DNA from: JBAZDC01 sp041654595
GTDB lineage: Bacteria > Pseudomonadota > Gammaproteobacteria > Burkholderiales > Burkholderiaceae_B
NCBI GenBank assembly: GCA_964551305.1
Contig: CAZKBT010000003.1
Location: 1 to 64,000 of the forward strand
Length of the DNA: 64,000 bases
Direction of reading: 5' to 3'
Of the stretch, positions 52,430 to 60,922 are shown one piece after another. The position numbers and the translations under genes were made by a program. The notes beneath the pieces are model-generated. The model saw only the letters and a list, made by a program, of their open reading frames with translations. It searched no databases and was not told where the DNA came from. Positions within the stretch are counted from its first letter, which is position 1. Each line of letters starts with the position of its first letter.

Positions 52430-54010
52430 ATGACACAAGCACATTCATTGCCTCGCGTGACCTATACGAGCACAGAGGATTTCAGCCCGTTGCAGGACTA
52501 TCTGGACGGTCGGCTTCCTCAGTTTCGCCAAGATATGCTGGGACGGCATTGGCCCAGCATCGTCGCGGGCGAGGCGCGCGACCAGGGCGACGTCGTGCTC
52601 TGCCACAGCCCGGTGGACGAGACGGTGCTCCTGGGCAGCTATGCGGCCGCGGACGGGGCGACGGTCGCGGATGCCATTCAGGCTGCCCGCAAGGGTTTCG
52701 CCGTATGGGGACGCATGGATTGGCGCGAACGCTTGAAACACATGCGCAGGCTGGCTGATGTGCTTGATAGGCATCGGCATGATCTTGCCATGGCCATCGT
52801 CCTGGAGGTGGGCAAGTCGCGCATGGAAGCGTTGGGCGAAGCGGAGGAAGCGCTTGCGCTCATCCACTATTATGCCGACGAGTTCGAGCGCAACAACGGC
52901 TACGTATCGCCCGCATGGCGCAGCGCGGACGGTTCCGAGCAGGCTCAAACGCAGTTGCGGCCCATGGGTGTTTTTGCCGTGGTGACGCCCTTCAACTATC
53001 CCGTGGCGCTGGCCGCCAATATGCTTGGCGCCGCGCTGGTGGCCGGCAACAGCGTCATTTTCAAGCCCACTCCCAATGCGGCGCTGACCGCGGGCATGCT
53101 GGCCAGGGTTTTCGAACAGGCCGAGTTGCCGCAAGGCGTTTTCAATCTGGTGTATGGCCAAGAGGCCGGTCCGCTGCTGATGGATTCCGACGGTATCGAC
53201 GGCGTGGCCTTTACCGGATCGAATGCTACCGGCATGGGCATGCTGCGCAAGTTCGCCAGCGAACGCTACATGCGTCCCGTATTGGCGGAAATGGGCGGCA
53301 AGAACTATGCCTATGTCACCGCCTCCGCCGATTTCGATATCGCGGTTAACGGCGTGACGCGCTCCGCTTTCGGATTCCAAGGGCAGCGTTGCACGGCATG
53401 CTCGGTCGCGATGGTCCATGAGTCCCTCTACGATCGATTCGTGGATGCGTTGGCGCGGCAGGCCGCGAAGATCTTGCCCGGCGATACCGCCGACCGTGCT
53501 GTCACCCATGGACCGCTGATCAACCGAGCCGCCTTGGACCGTTACCTGGCCGCTGCCGAGCACGGCCGCCGTGCCGGCCGAGTGGTGTGCGGCGGCGAGC
53601 GCCTCCAAGGCGGTCTCTTTGACAAGGGCGCTTTCGTGAAGCCGACCCTCATCGCCGACCTTGCAGCCGACGACAGGCTCTATCGTGACGAGCTGTTTGC
53701 GCCGGTATTGGTGGTATCCCGCTTCAAGACGCTGGAGGAGGCGATCGCGCGCGGCAATCAGGTCGACTATGGCTTGACGGCGGGCCTGTATTCGAAGGAT
53801 GAAGCCGAAATCCAGCAGTTCCTCGATCATGTCCAGACTGGCGTGATGTACGTGAATCGCTTGACGGGCGCCACCAACGGCGCTTGGCCGGGCATTCAGA
53901 GCTTCAGCGGCTGGAAGGGGTCCGGCATCACCGGAAAGGGGGCGTTGGGGCCGCATTACCTGCCCCAGTTCATGCGCGAGCAAAGCCGCACCATACGCGT
54001 GATCCGTTAG
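52430..54010 (+). CDS. Aldehyde dehydrogenase, L-glutamate-gamma-semialdehyde (P5CDH) group
   Basis: 526 residues from the ATG at 52430 with GGAAGGA upstream; a frame extension to 52394 lacks an RBS. ALDH landmarks: N189 in VTPFNYPVAL, K212 in IFKPTPN, FTGSNATGMGML, general base E287 in LAEMGGKNY, and nucleophile C321 in FGFQGQRCTACS. The FQGQRCxACS signature and the length match RocA/P5C dehydrogenases, which make glutamate from its semialdehyde. In context it would oxidise the aldehyde released after the amine oxidase step. A different semialdehyde substrate is possible. Confidence 0.85.
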   Translation: MTQAHSLPRVTYTSTEDFSPLQDYLDGRLPQFRQDMLGRHWPSIVAGEARDQGDVVLCHSPVDETVLLGSYAAADGATVADAIQAARKGFAVWGRMDWRERLKHMRRLADVLDRHRHDLAMAIVLEVGKSRMEALGEAEEALALIHYYADEFERNNGYVSPAWRSADGSEQAQTQLRPMGVFAVVTPFNYPVALAANMLGAALVAGNSVIFKPTPNAALTAGMLARVFEQAELPQGVFNLVYGQEAGPLLMDSDGIDGVAFTGSNATGMGMLRKFASERYMRPVLAEMGGKNYAYVTASADFDIAVNGVTRSAFGFQGQRCTACSVAMVHESLYDRFVDALARQAAKILPGDTADRAVTHGPLINRAALDRYLAAAEHGRRAGRVVCGGERLQGGLFDKGAFVKPTLIADLAADDRLYRDELFAPVLVVSRFKTLEEAIARGNQVDYGLTAGLYSKDEAEIQQFLDHVQTGVMYVNRLTGATNGAWPGIQSFSGWKGSGITGKGALGPHYLPQFMREQSRTIRVIR

Positions 54011-54074
54011 AAGGGCGGCCTTGCCGCGGCGTGCGAACGTGCGACAATCCGTCATTATGTTACGCGAGGTCAGC

Positions 54075-54416
54075 ATGTTCAGTTCGTCGGCGGGGTTCTA
54101 TTTATTAACGGCCATTGTCTTTGAGGTGGCGGCGACATCGGCGTTGAAGGCGTCGGCGTCTTTCACCAAGCTTTGGCCCAGTGTCGTCGTGGTGGCGGGT
54201 TATGCCGCCGCTTTCTGGTTTCTGTCGTTGACGCTGAAAACCATACCGGTCGGCGTTGCCTACGCGGTTTGGTCCGGCGTGGGCATCGTTCTGATATCGC
54301 TGGTGGGCTGGCTGTGGTTCAAGCAAAGCCTGGATCTGCCGGCGGTGATAGGCATGTCGTTGATCGTCGCGGGTGTGCTGACGATCAATCTATTTTCCAG
54401 GTTGTCGGCGCATTAG
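54075..54416 (+). CDS. SMR-family multidrug efflux protein (EmrE-like)
   Basis: 113 residues from the ATG at 54075, which has GAGGT five bases upstream and matches EmrE length; earlier in-frame starts add an atypical tail. Four helices. The essential membrane glutamate lies in TAIVFEVAATSALK (Glu14 of EmrE). FTKLWPSVVVVAGYAAAFWF, IPVGVAYAVWSGVGIVLIS and LDLPAVIGMSLIVAGVLTIN are diagnostic. Exports hydrophobic cations by proton antiport as a dimer. Unrelated in function to its neighbours. Confidence 0.94.
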   Translation: MFSSSAGFYLLTAIVFEVAATSALKASASFTKLWPSVVVVAGYAAAFWFLSLTLKTIPVGVAYAVWSGVGIVLISLVGWLWFKQSLDLPAVIGMSLIVAGVLTINLFSRLSAH

Positions 54417-54433
54417 ATCATTCCGCGCATTTA

Positions 54434-54967
54434 TCAGTTTTTGAGGGAAGGCCAAGTCTGCCGTTTTCGGCTCCGTCTGGCCGCCAATTGGCGCCCGCCC
54501 ACGACCAGGATGACGCCGGCCACGATCCATATCCATAGAGGAACCGCCGGCGCCGTTTCCGCGGCGGGCGAAGGCCCGAACACCACGTCGTGCATGATGC
54601 GGCCCGGCAGGAAAGTAAAGAACGTGGCCACCAGCAAGGCGTTGTAGAAGGCCGCTTTCATGAGGCCGGCGTGCAAGGCTACCTTGCGTTGCCGGATGGC
54701 CAGGTAGGCGCGCACGAGCAAGACCAGCGTGATCACCGAAAGAATGTGAATGGGGCTCCATGGTCCCCACATCCGCAGCTCGTGGACGAAGAACGACGAC
54801 AGTACGGCAGCCAGCATGAGAACCAGCCAGAAACGGCCTGTCCAGCGGTGCGGCGTATTGCCTTTGGGGCGCGCCAGCACCCATATCCCGAGGGCAAGGG
54901 CAAGTATGGCCGTCCAGGTATGCAACTGGATGACCGTCGATGCGGATGTCAATGGAGCGAGGCTCAT
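54434..54967 (-). CDS. DUF2306-like membrane protein
   Basis: 177 residues with four or five helices. HTWTAILALALGIWVL, HRWTGRFWLVLMLAAVLSS and IHILSVITLVLLVRAYLAIR carry the histidine-containing pattern of DUF2306 proteins, followed by HAGLMKAAFYNALLV and a final helix (WIWIVAGVILVVGGRQLA). Function unknown. Convergent with the SMR gene and 264 bases from the next plus-strand gene. Confidence 0.72.
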   Translation of the reverse strand: MSLAPLTSASTVIQLHTWTAILALALGIWVLARPKGNTPHRWTGRFWLVLMLAAVLSSFFVHELRMWGPWSPIHILSVITLVLLVRAYLAIRQRKVALHAGLMKAAFYNALLVATFFTFLPGRIMHDVVFGPSPAAETAPAVPLWIWIVAGVILVVGGRQLAARRSRKRQTWPSLKN

Positions 54968-55146
54968 GCGGCAACGGTAGCATGGGGCAAGCGGCCGTGC
55001 TAACTATGGATTTCCCTTTATTCCAGAAAGGGCGCGGCGCCGGCTTTCAGGCCGAGCCGTGTCCGATCAGGCGTTCGTCCTGGACATGTCGTACTTGGCA
55101 TCGACGGTGGCCTGGTAATCGTTTACCCCTAGATATCGTATTTCCA

Positions 55147-55176
55147 TGGACAATAAAATGAACCTTGGTCTAATAT
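55147..55176 (+). promoter_or_regulatory. Candidate promoter of the Tat-binding-protein operon
   Basis: TGGACA at 55147-55152, an 18-base spacer, and TAATAT at 55171-55176. Predicted transcription start about 55183, some 50 bases before the ATG at 55232. The remainder of the 54968-55231 gap shows no gene. Confidence 0.4.
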
Positions 55177-55194
55177 TCGGTAAACCATGGTCCA
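55161..55194 (+). repeat. Two direct repeats of AACCNTGGTCNA in the promoter
   Basis: AACCTTGGTCTA (55161-55172) and AACCATGGTCCA (55183-55194) are spaced by 22 bases, about two helical turns. They overlap the -10 box and the predicted start, as expected for a repressor. The GntR-family regulator at 58345 is the obvious candidate. Confidence 0.45.
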
Positions 55195-55231
55195 TCAGAT
55201 GATCATTGGGTCAATCATTCCAGGAGACACT

Positions 55232-56557
55232 ATGATAAGTCGAAGAGATTTTCTGCTGGGAACAGCCGGCCTTGCGGCAGCCGGCTTGTCATTGCCGACG
55301 TGGGCGGCCCCGTACCAATTGAAAGAAGGGAAACCGTTCGCGGGTACCAAGTTGCGAGTACTGGCGGCGGTCACTCCCCAGTTCGACGGGCTGATGCTGC
55401 GCGGCAAGGAGTTCACCGATCTGACCGGTATCGAAGCCGAATGGGATTTCGTGCCTTTTCCCGCGCTGCAGGACAAAATAGCCGCAACAGGGGTGGCGGC
55501 CGATGGCCTATATGACGTGGTCAACTACTCGGACTCCTGGCTGGCGCCCAATGCCTATTGGCTGGAAAATCTGGATCCGTTGCTGGAGCGCGACGGCGTC
55601 TCCATGGATCGTTATCCCGAAGCCTTTGCCGAAGCGGGGCGGTTTGACGGCAAGACATTGGGACTTCCCGTGCGCAGCCATGTCCAATTGTTCTTTTATC
55701 GCGCCGACGTATTCAAAAGCCTGGGTCTTGCCGCTCCCGCTTCATGGGAAGACGTGGTGCGGGCCGGCAAGGCCATCCGCGAGCAGCGTTCCGACATCGA
55801 GCCCTTGGCTCTGAGTTTTCACAACGACGGCACGCGCGTGAACCTGCAGCACTGGCTTCAGCTCGTGTGGTCCAATGGCGGCGAACTCTTCGACAAGGAC
55901 ATGCGGCCGGCCTGGACATCCCCCGAAGCCATGGAAGCGACGCAATTCTATATCGGCCTTCATACGCGCGAAAAGGTTGCCAACCCCGCCTCAGTGTCCT
56001 TTGGCCAGGAAGAGGCGAGACTTTCTTTTCAGCAAGGAAAATCCGCCATGCTGCCAATGTGGTGGTGGCAGTATTCACCAAGCGTCAGTCCGAAAGAATC
56101 CGCGCTCAGTCCCGAACAAGTCGGCTTCACGGCGGTTCCCACCTATAAGGGAAAGGCCGTCGCGCTTGCTTCTTCGATGCCGTTTTCGATTTCCGGGCAC
56201 TCCAAGAATCGGGACGCGGCGTGGGAGTTTCTCAAATGGCTGTCCAATCCCGATCTCGACAAGCGCAATGCCATCGAGCGAACGGTTGCGGGCCAGGCTA
56301 TCCAGAACAACGTGGTCAACCATACCGCGAACCTGATCGATGAAGAGGTGAATCGGGCAAATGCCGGGGTTCCGGCCGCCGGGTATGAAGGCCTGAAAAA
56401 TGCCCGAGTGCAGCCGAAATTGCGCGAATGGCCCGAAGTCGGTGACTTTCTTGCCGCGGCGATTCAACGAGCGGCGGGGGGCGAGGACGTCGAGCGCCTT
56501 ATGCACGATTCGGCCAAAGCGGCCACGAAGGCGCTCGAACGGGCCGGCTATTTCTGA
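55232..56557 (+). CDS. Extracellular solute-binding protein, family 1, with Tat signal
   Basis: 441 residues from the ATG at 55232 with CAGGAGA upstream; an earlier frame start at 55187 overlaps the operator repeats. Tat signal SRRDFLLGTAGLAAAGL with the twin arginines and a cleavage site near LPTWAAP. Mature part is a MalE/UgpB-like receptor (LRVLAAVTPQFDGLMLRGKEF, FPALQDKIA, GLPVRSHVQLFFYRADVFK). Tat export implies folding in the cytoplasm. First gene of the operon that includes the permeases at 60056 onward. Ligand may be a sugar, polyol or related compound. Confidence 0.92.
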   Translation: MISRRDFLLGTAGLAAAGLSLPTWAAPYQLKEGKPFAGTKLRVLAAVTPQFDGLMLRGKEFTDLTGIEAEWDFVPFPALQDKIAATGVAADGLYDVVNYSDSWLAPNAYWLENLDPLLERDGVSMDRYPEAFAEAGRFDGKTLGLPVRSHVQLFFYRADVFKSLGLAAPASWEDVVRAGKAIREQRSDIEPLALSFHNDGTRVNLQHWLQLVWSNGGELFDKDMRPAWTSPEAMEATQFYIGLHTREKVANPASVSFGQEEARLSFQQGKSAMLPMWWWQYSPSVSPKESALSPEQVGFTAVPTYKGKAVALASSMPFSISGHSKNRDAAWEFLKWLSNPDLDKRNAIERTVAGQAIQNNVVNHTANLIDEEVNRANAGVPAAGYEGLKNARVQPKLREWPEVGDFLAAAIQRAAGGEDVERLMHDSAKAATKALERAGYF

Positions 56558-56574
56558 TTTGAGGAATTCGAAAT

Positions 56575-57612
56575 ATGGAACATGGAGCATCGGTGGATTC
56601 GAGCATTTCTCCGGATTTGGCTAAACGGGTCGTTCGTTATGCGGACTTGCGCCCCCAGCTTAATTCTTTCATCGATAAGCGCACGCCCGGAAGCGCCGAA
56701 GAGGAAACCTTTTCAGTCATCGGGCCGGGCGTGATCGAGAACATGATCGATCGGCATATTCACATCACCATTCCGCATGGATTCAACATGGGGGGCGCCC
56801 GCATGCCGCCCGGCTGCGTAAACTCCCAGCATAGTCACGAGACGGCCGAGGTGTTCCTGGTTCACACCGGCACGTTTTCCATGATCTTCGGGCCCAATTC
56901 AGAAGACGGGGAGCTGGAGGTGTCGGAAGGGGATCTGGTTTCTATTCCTACGCGCGTGTTTCGAGGCTTTCGAAATAGTGGAAAAGTGCGCGGCCATCTC
57001 GTTTCCATACTGGGTGGAAACAACCCCGGCCGCGTCACGTGGGCGCCTTATGTATTCGACGCCGCGCGGGATCACGGCTTGCTTTTGCTGGAGAACGGGA
57101 ATCTCGTGGACACGGTAGCCGGCGAGACCGTACCGCCGGGAGCGAAGCTGGTCGTCCCCACGACTGAAGACGACGTCGGGCAATTCAGACGTCTGCGCGC
57201 CGACCAGATGCGGGGTTGGTATGTAAGAAAACAGGAGCTGCGCGGGCATCCGGATGCTCCCTTGACGGGCCCGGGGGTGCAAGAGTGCTTGATCATCGGC
57301 GTGCCCAATCCAGCCGAAGGCGTGCCGGCCGCGCCCATCGCCGCGCCGCACGGGTTTCAAGTCAGAAGGCTGTTTCTAGAGCCCGGCGCGACGATAGCAA
57401 GCCATGCGCGACAGGAGGTTGAAGTGTTGTTCGTGCACGAAGGGCGCGTCGACGTCACCATTGCGGGGCAGACCGTTTTTCTCAACAAGGGAGACTATTT
57501 CTCCATTCCCGAAGGTATTTTCCGCAGTTGGAGAAACTCCGGGGCGACGCGCAACGACGTTCAAGTCGTGCGTGGCGGCGATCATCCCGCCGCTCCGATT
57601 TGGGCTGATTAG
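56575..57612 (+). CDS. Bicupin protein with incomplete metal sites
   Basis: 345 residues with two cupin domains. The first has H86, H88 and E92 in NSQHSHETAEVF and a second motif VSIPTRVFRGFRNSG; the second has H277, R279 and E283 in ASHARQEVEVLF and SIPEGIFRSWRNSG. In normal cupins the second motif gives a third histidine; here arginine stands in both domains, and one histidine of the second domain is arginine. The first site could still bind a metal through H86, H88 and E92. Gentisate/oxalate-type bicupins are related. 17 bases after the binding-protein gene. Confidence 0.82.
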   Translation: MEHGASVDSSISPDLAKRVVRYADLRPQLNSFIDKRTPGSAEEETFSVIGPGVIENMIDRHIHITIPHGFNMGGARMPPGCVNSQHSHETAEVFLVHTGTFSMIFGPNSEDGELEVSEGDLVSIPTRVFRGFRNSGKVRGHLVSILGGNNPGRVTWAPYVFDAARDHGLLLLENGNLVDTVAGETVPPGAKLVVPTTEDDVGQFRRLRADQMRGWYVRKQELRGHPDAPLTGPGVQECLIIGVPNPAEGVPAAPIAAPHGFQVRRLFLEPGATIASHARQEVEVLFVHEGRVDVTIAGQTVFLNKGDYFSIPEGIFRSWRNSGATRNDVQVVRGGDHPAAPIWAD

Positions 57613-57634
57613 AAATACATGGAAACGTGGAGCC

Positions 57635-58348
57635 ATGACGAACGAGATTCTTTTCTTGCCAGGGATGATGCTTGACGACGATATGTGGTCCGGCCAGATC
57701 GGCGCCCTTAAGAAGATAGGCCGTTGCCGGGTCGGCGCGCTATCGGGCGCCGATTCCATCGAAGGCCTGGCCGACCAGGCGCTGGCCGTCATGGCGCAGC
57801 CGTCTCACGTCGTTGCATTTTCAATGGGAGCCATTGTGGCCATGGCCATGTGGCGCCGCGCGCCGCGCGGCATCCGCAGCCTGTCGCTGCTTGGATTCAG
57901 TCCGCATGCCGATGCCCCGGAGCGCGCGCCTGCGCGGCGGCGCATGATGGAGCGGGCGCAATGCGAAGCCGCGGAAAACATGGTGTTGAAAGAGATGGCG
58001 CCGCGCTATTTCTCGCCCAAGGCGGATGAGCGGCAAATACCGGGTTGGACGCAACGGATTGCGGGCGCCGCCACACGGCTGGGCTCCGGGGTGTTGCGCA
58101 ACCAGCTTCAAGCTCAATTGAACCGGCCTAACAGCGTACCGACGCTTGAAACCATCAGCGTGCCCACGCTGGTCATGATAGGCGAGGATGACCAGTTGGT
58201 CGAACGTTCGGACTTTTTACTTACCAAGAAGCGAATTCCGGGAGCGCGGCATGGGACGATTTCGTCGTCCGGGCATATGCTTATGTTTGAGCAGCCCGAT
58301 GCTGTCAATACACACTTACTTGATTTTTTACAAAGCGTGAACTCATGA
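57635..58348 (+). CDS. Alpha/beta hydrolase
   Basis: 237 residues from the ATG at 57635. Canonical hydrolase: EILFLPGMMLDDDMW near the oxyanion hole, nucleophile S63 in VVAFSMGAIVAM, an aspartate in MIGEDDQLVE and a histidine in SSSGHMLMFEQP. Small-acyl or lactone hydrolases of this size are common in catabolic operons. It may hydrolyse an ester or lactone intermediate. ATG overlap of four bases with the next gene. Confidence 0.85.
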   Translation: MTNEILFLPGMMLDDDMWSGQIGALKKIGRCRVGALSGADSIEGLADQALAVMAQPSHVVAFSMGAIVAMAMWRRAPRGIRSLSLLGFSPHADAPERAPARRRMMERAQCEAAENMVLKEMAPRYFSPKADERQIPGWTQRIAGAATRLGSGVLRNQLQAQLNRPNSVPTLETISVPTLVMIGEDDQLVERSDFLLTKKRIPGARHGTISSSGHMLMFEQPDAVNTHLLDFLQSVNS

Positions 58349-59208
58349 CCCGATCGACGAAAGCCCGAGTACCGAAGAATCCGCCCCATGCCGTCCAGCC
58401 TGCCGACGAGCCACAGTCTGCCGGCAATGTATTGGTCAAACCGATTCGGCAAGCCCGAGTTTCCGAGCTGATTGCCCAGCAACTGCGCTCATTGATTCTG
58501 GAGGGGGCGTTGCGTCCGGAAACGAGGCTGCCCACCGAGCGCGATCTGGCGGAGCGTTTCGGCACGTCGCGCGCTTCGGTGAGAGAGGCGATCAACGAGC
58601 TGGAAGAGGAAGGCCTTTTGCAGATGAAACGCGGCGGGATGCATGTCGCGGATCCCGCCGCCAGCACTGTCGTGGAGCCTCTTTCCGCGTTATTGATGTC
58701 CGACCCTCGCGGCGTGGAAGACTACATGGAGTTTCGGCAGACCGTCGAAGGCGCGGCGGCGTACCTGGCCGCAAGCCGAGGCACCGAGGTTGACCGCGAG
58801 CAACTGCAAGTGGCCTATGAGCATATGAAGCAAATGCACGAGAAGGGCGCTCCCGAGCATGAGGCCGAGGCTGACGCCGCGTTTCACCTTGCCATTTACG
58901 AGGCCTCTCACAATGTGACGATCCTGCATGTCATGCGATCGTTGTCGACGATCCTCAGAAGCTACGTCATGCAAAGCCGGCTGCGTTTATACAAGCTCGA
59001 GAACTACCGTACTACGACGATCGACGAGCATAAGGAACTGTATGAGGCGATCATGGACCGCGACGCCCAACAAGCCAAGAAGGTGGCGCAGGTCCATATT
59101 TTTCATGTCCGGGAAGCCATTGCCGAATTCCGGCGCGCCGACGAGCGACTGGAAGTTTCCTTGAGGCGGATCGGAAGTTCCGGACGATCCATGGAGGACT
59201 TGACCTGA
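58345..59208 (+). CDS. GntR family regulator, FadR subfamily (FCD)
   Basis: 287 residues, with a 30-residue N-terminal extension. wHTH: RVSELIAQQLRSLILEGALRPETRLPTER (only core cited) with DLAERFGTSRASVREAINEL and EEEGLLQMKRGGMHVADP. Effector domain contains EFRQTVEGAAAYLAA, EADAAFHLAIYEASHN and HKELYEAIMDRD, holding the metal-ligand residues of FCD proteins (D/H/H). Embedded in the operon it probably controls, by binding the repeats at 55161-55194. It overlaps both neighbours by a few bases. Confidence 0.9.
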   Translation: MTRSTKARVPKNPPHAVQPADEPQSAGNVLVKPIRQARVSELIAQQLRSLILEGALRPETRLPTERDLAERFGTSRASVREAINELEEEGLLQMKRGGMHVADPAASTVVEPLSALLMSDPRGVEDYMEFRQTVEGAAAYLAASRGTEVDREQLQVAYEHMKQMHEKGAPEHEAEADAAFHLAIYEASHNVTILHVMRSLSTILRSYVMQSRLRLYKLENYRTTTIDEHKELYEAIMDRDAQQAKKVAQVHIFHVREAIAEFRRADERLEVSLRRIGSSGRSMEDLT

Positions 59209-59981
59209 TGACGTCTTCAACCCTTTTTTCCCTTCGAGACGGATTGAGGGAAGGCCGGCCTCTTTTTGGCGCCTGGGCGGCCATGGGAAGCCCGTTTTCC
59301 GCCGAAATCATGTGTTCCGCAAGACCGGATTACGTCTGCATCGACCAGCAGCATGGCTTGGCCGACTACGAGCAGTTTCTCCATATGCTGCGCGCCATCG
59401 AGGCCTTTGGCGTGGCGCCCTTGACCCGCGTCCTGCATAACGATCGGGCCCTCATCGGAAAAGCGCTCGATGCAGGTGCTCAGGGTGTGATCGTTCCCAT
59501 GGTCAATAGCGCCGAAGAAGCGGCTTTGGCCGCTTCCGCCTGTCGCTATCCGCCACGAGGAGTCCGCTCTTTCGGACCCACTCGCGCCGCGCTGACCTTG
59601 GGCTCGGCGGATGTCGAGGCGCTCGGCCGGAACGCGCTTTGCCTGGTGATGATCGAAACGCGGCAGGGCCTTGAAAACATAGAGGAAATAGTTCGTGCGC
59701 CCGGCATCGACGGCGTGTATGTAGGGCCGGCCGACTTGGCGCTGGGACTGGGGTTGAAGCCCGGTCTGGAGACCTCGGATCCCGAACATGACGAGGCGAT
59801 CGAACTGATACTGAAAACTTGCCTGGAAAACGGCTTGATAGCGGGAATCCAGTGCGGTTCCGGCAAGGCGGCTTATCGCATGGCGCAGCGCGGTTTTCGA
59901 GTCGTGACCTTTGCCAAAGACTCGACGCTCGTGGCCACCGGCATCAGCCAAGAGCTTGCAATGGCAAAGGGGAAGAAGTAA
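59208..59981 (+). CDS. HpcH/HpaI family class II aldolase
   Basis: 257 residues. Start shares one base with the regulator stop (TGATG). Catalytic residues: H49 in IDQQHGLADY, R74 in LTRVLHND, metal ligands E150 in MIETRQGLENI and D176 in VGPADLALGLG. GVIVPMVNSAEEA and RYPPRGVRSFGP complete the fold. Retro-aldol cleavage of 2-keto-3-deoxy or 4-hydroxy-2-oxo acids to pyruvate and an aldehyde. In this operon it would split the carbon chain of the imported compound. Confidence 0.92.
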   Translation: MTSSTLFSLRDGLREGRPLFGAWAAMGSPFSAEIMCSARPDYVCIDQQHGLADYEQFLHMLRAIEAFGVAPLTRVLHNDRALIGKALDAGAQGVIVPMVNSAEEAALAASACRYPPRGVRSFGPTRAALTLGSADVEALGRNALCLVMIETRQGLENIEEIVRAPGIDGVYVGPADLALGLGLKPGLETSDPEHDEAIELILKTCLENGLIAGIQCGSGKAAYRMAQRGFRVVTFAKDSTLVATGISQELAMAKGKK

Positions 59982-60055
59982 GCGTTCTTGATCAGGGATA
60001 TGCATAGAACAAAGACGCGTTTGTCTTGACACCATAACTTCTTGGAAATGTCTAC

Positions 60056-60922
60056 ATGCCGGAACGGTATCTAAAATACATCTTGGTTCTGCCCGCCATT
60101 TTGATCGTTGTCCTGACGACCGGAGGACCTCTGATTTACTCTGCGTTGCTGACGGTCAGGCAGTGGCGGTTGACGCAATCCCCGCGGCCCGGGGCGTTTG
60201 TCGGTTTCGACAATTTTTCCCGGGCCTTCGAGTCGCCGGAGTTCCTGCGTGCTTTGGGGAACACCGTGTTGTTCATCGTGCTGACGGTAACGTTGACCGT
60301 TGTTCTGGCATTGACGATCGCGTTGTTGCTTCAGCGTGGCGGGCCGCTGCGCCGGACCGTGCAGGCATTGCTGATACTGCCGTTCGCAATGAGTCCGGCG
60401 TTGGTCGGTATTTCCTGGCGTTTCTTGCTCAATCCCGAGTTCGGGCTGTTCTCCGTCACGTTGGGAAAAATCATTCCGTCGCTTGCGCACGTCAACTGGC
60501 TTGCCACCCCGGAGCTGGCTTTCGCGTCGATGGTGGCCGCCGATGTCTGGGCCTGGACGCCGTTCATGTCGTTGATCCTGATTGGCGGCTTGGCCGCGCT
60601 TCCCCAGGAAACCATCGAAGCGGCGCAAATCGACGGCGCATCGCGATGGCGGGTGATCAAGGATATCGTCATTCCGCAGCTCGTCCCCGTTCTGAGCATC
60701 GTCGTCATTCTCAAAACCATATTTGCCGTCAAAGCCTTTGATTTGATCTTCATGTTGACGCAGGGCGGACCTGCGCGCACGACCGAAACGCTCAGTTATT
60801 TTTCGTACACCACGGGGTTCAGCTACTACGACATGGGGTATGCCTCGGCGGCCATGTGGGTCATGGTCTTGCCGATGCTGCTGCTCACGTTGTTCTATAC
60901 AAGGTATGTCCTGAAATCATGA
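60056..60922 (+). CDS. Sugar-type ABC transporter permease (MalF/UgpA family)
   Basis: 288 residues. Six helices; N-terminal ILVLPAILIVVLTTGGPLIYSALLTV, SPALVGISWRFLLNPEFGL, and coupling loop ETIEAAQIDGASRWRVIKDIVIPQLVP (EAA loop). Partner of the next permease and of the Tat receptor at 55232. Gap of 74 bases after the aldolase gene. Confidence 0.93.
   Translation: MPERYLKYILVLPAILIVVLTTGGPLIYSALLTVRQWRLTQSPRPGAFVGFDNFSRAFESPEFLRALGNTVLFIVLTVTLTVVLALTIALLLQRGGPLRRTVQALLILPFAMSPALVGISWRFLLNPEFGLFSVTLGKIIPSLAHVNWLATPELAFASMVAADVWAWTPFMSLILIGGLAALPQETIEAAQIDGASRWRVIKDIVIPQLVPVLSIVVILKTIFAVKAFDLIFMLTQGGPARTTETLSYFSYTTGFSYYDMGYASAAMWVMVLPMLLLTLFYTRYVLKS

Noticed and set aside
54968..55140. Gene remnant between the DUF2306 and Tat-receptor genes
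   Set aside because: The only open frame (about 73 codons) has no similarity I recognise and no ribosome-binding site.
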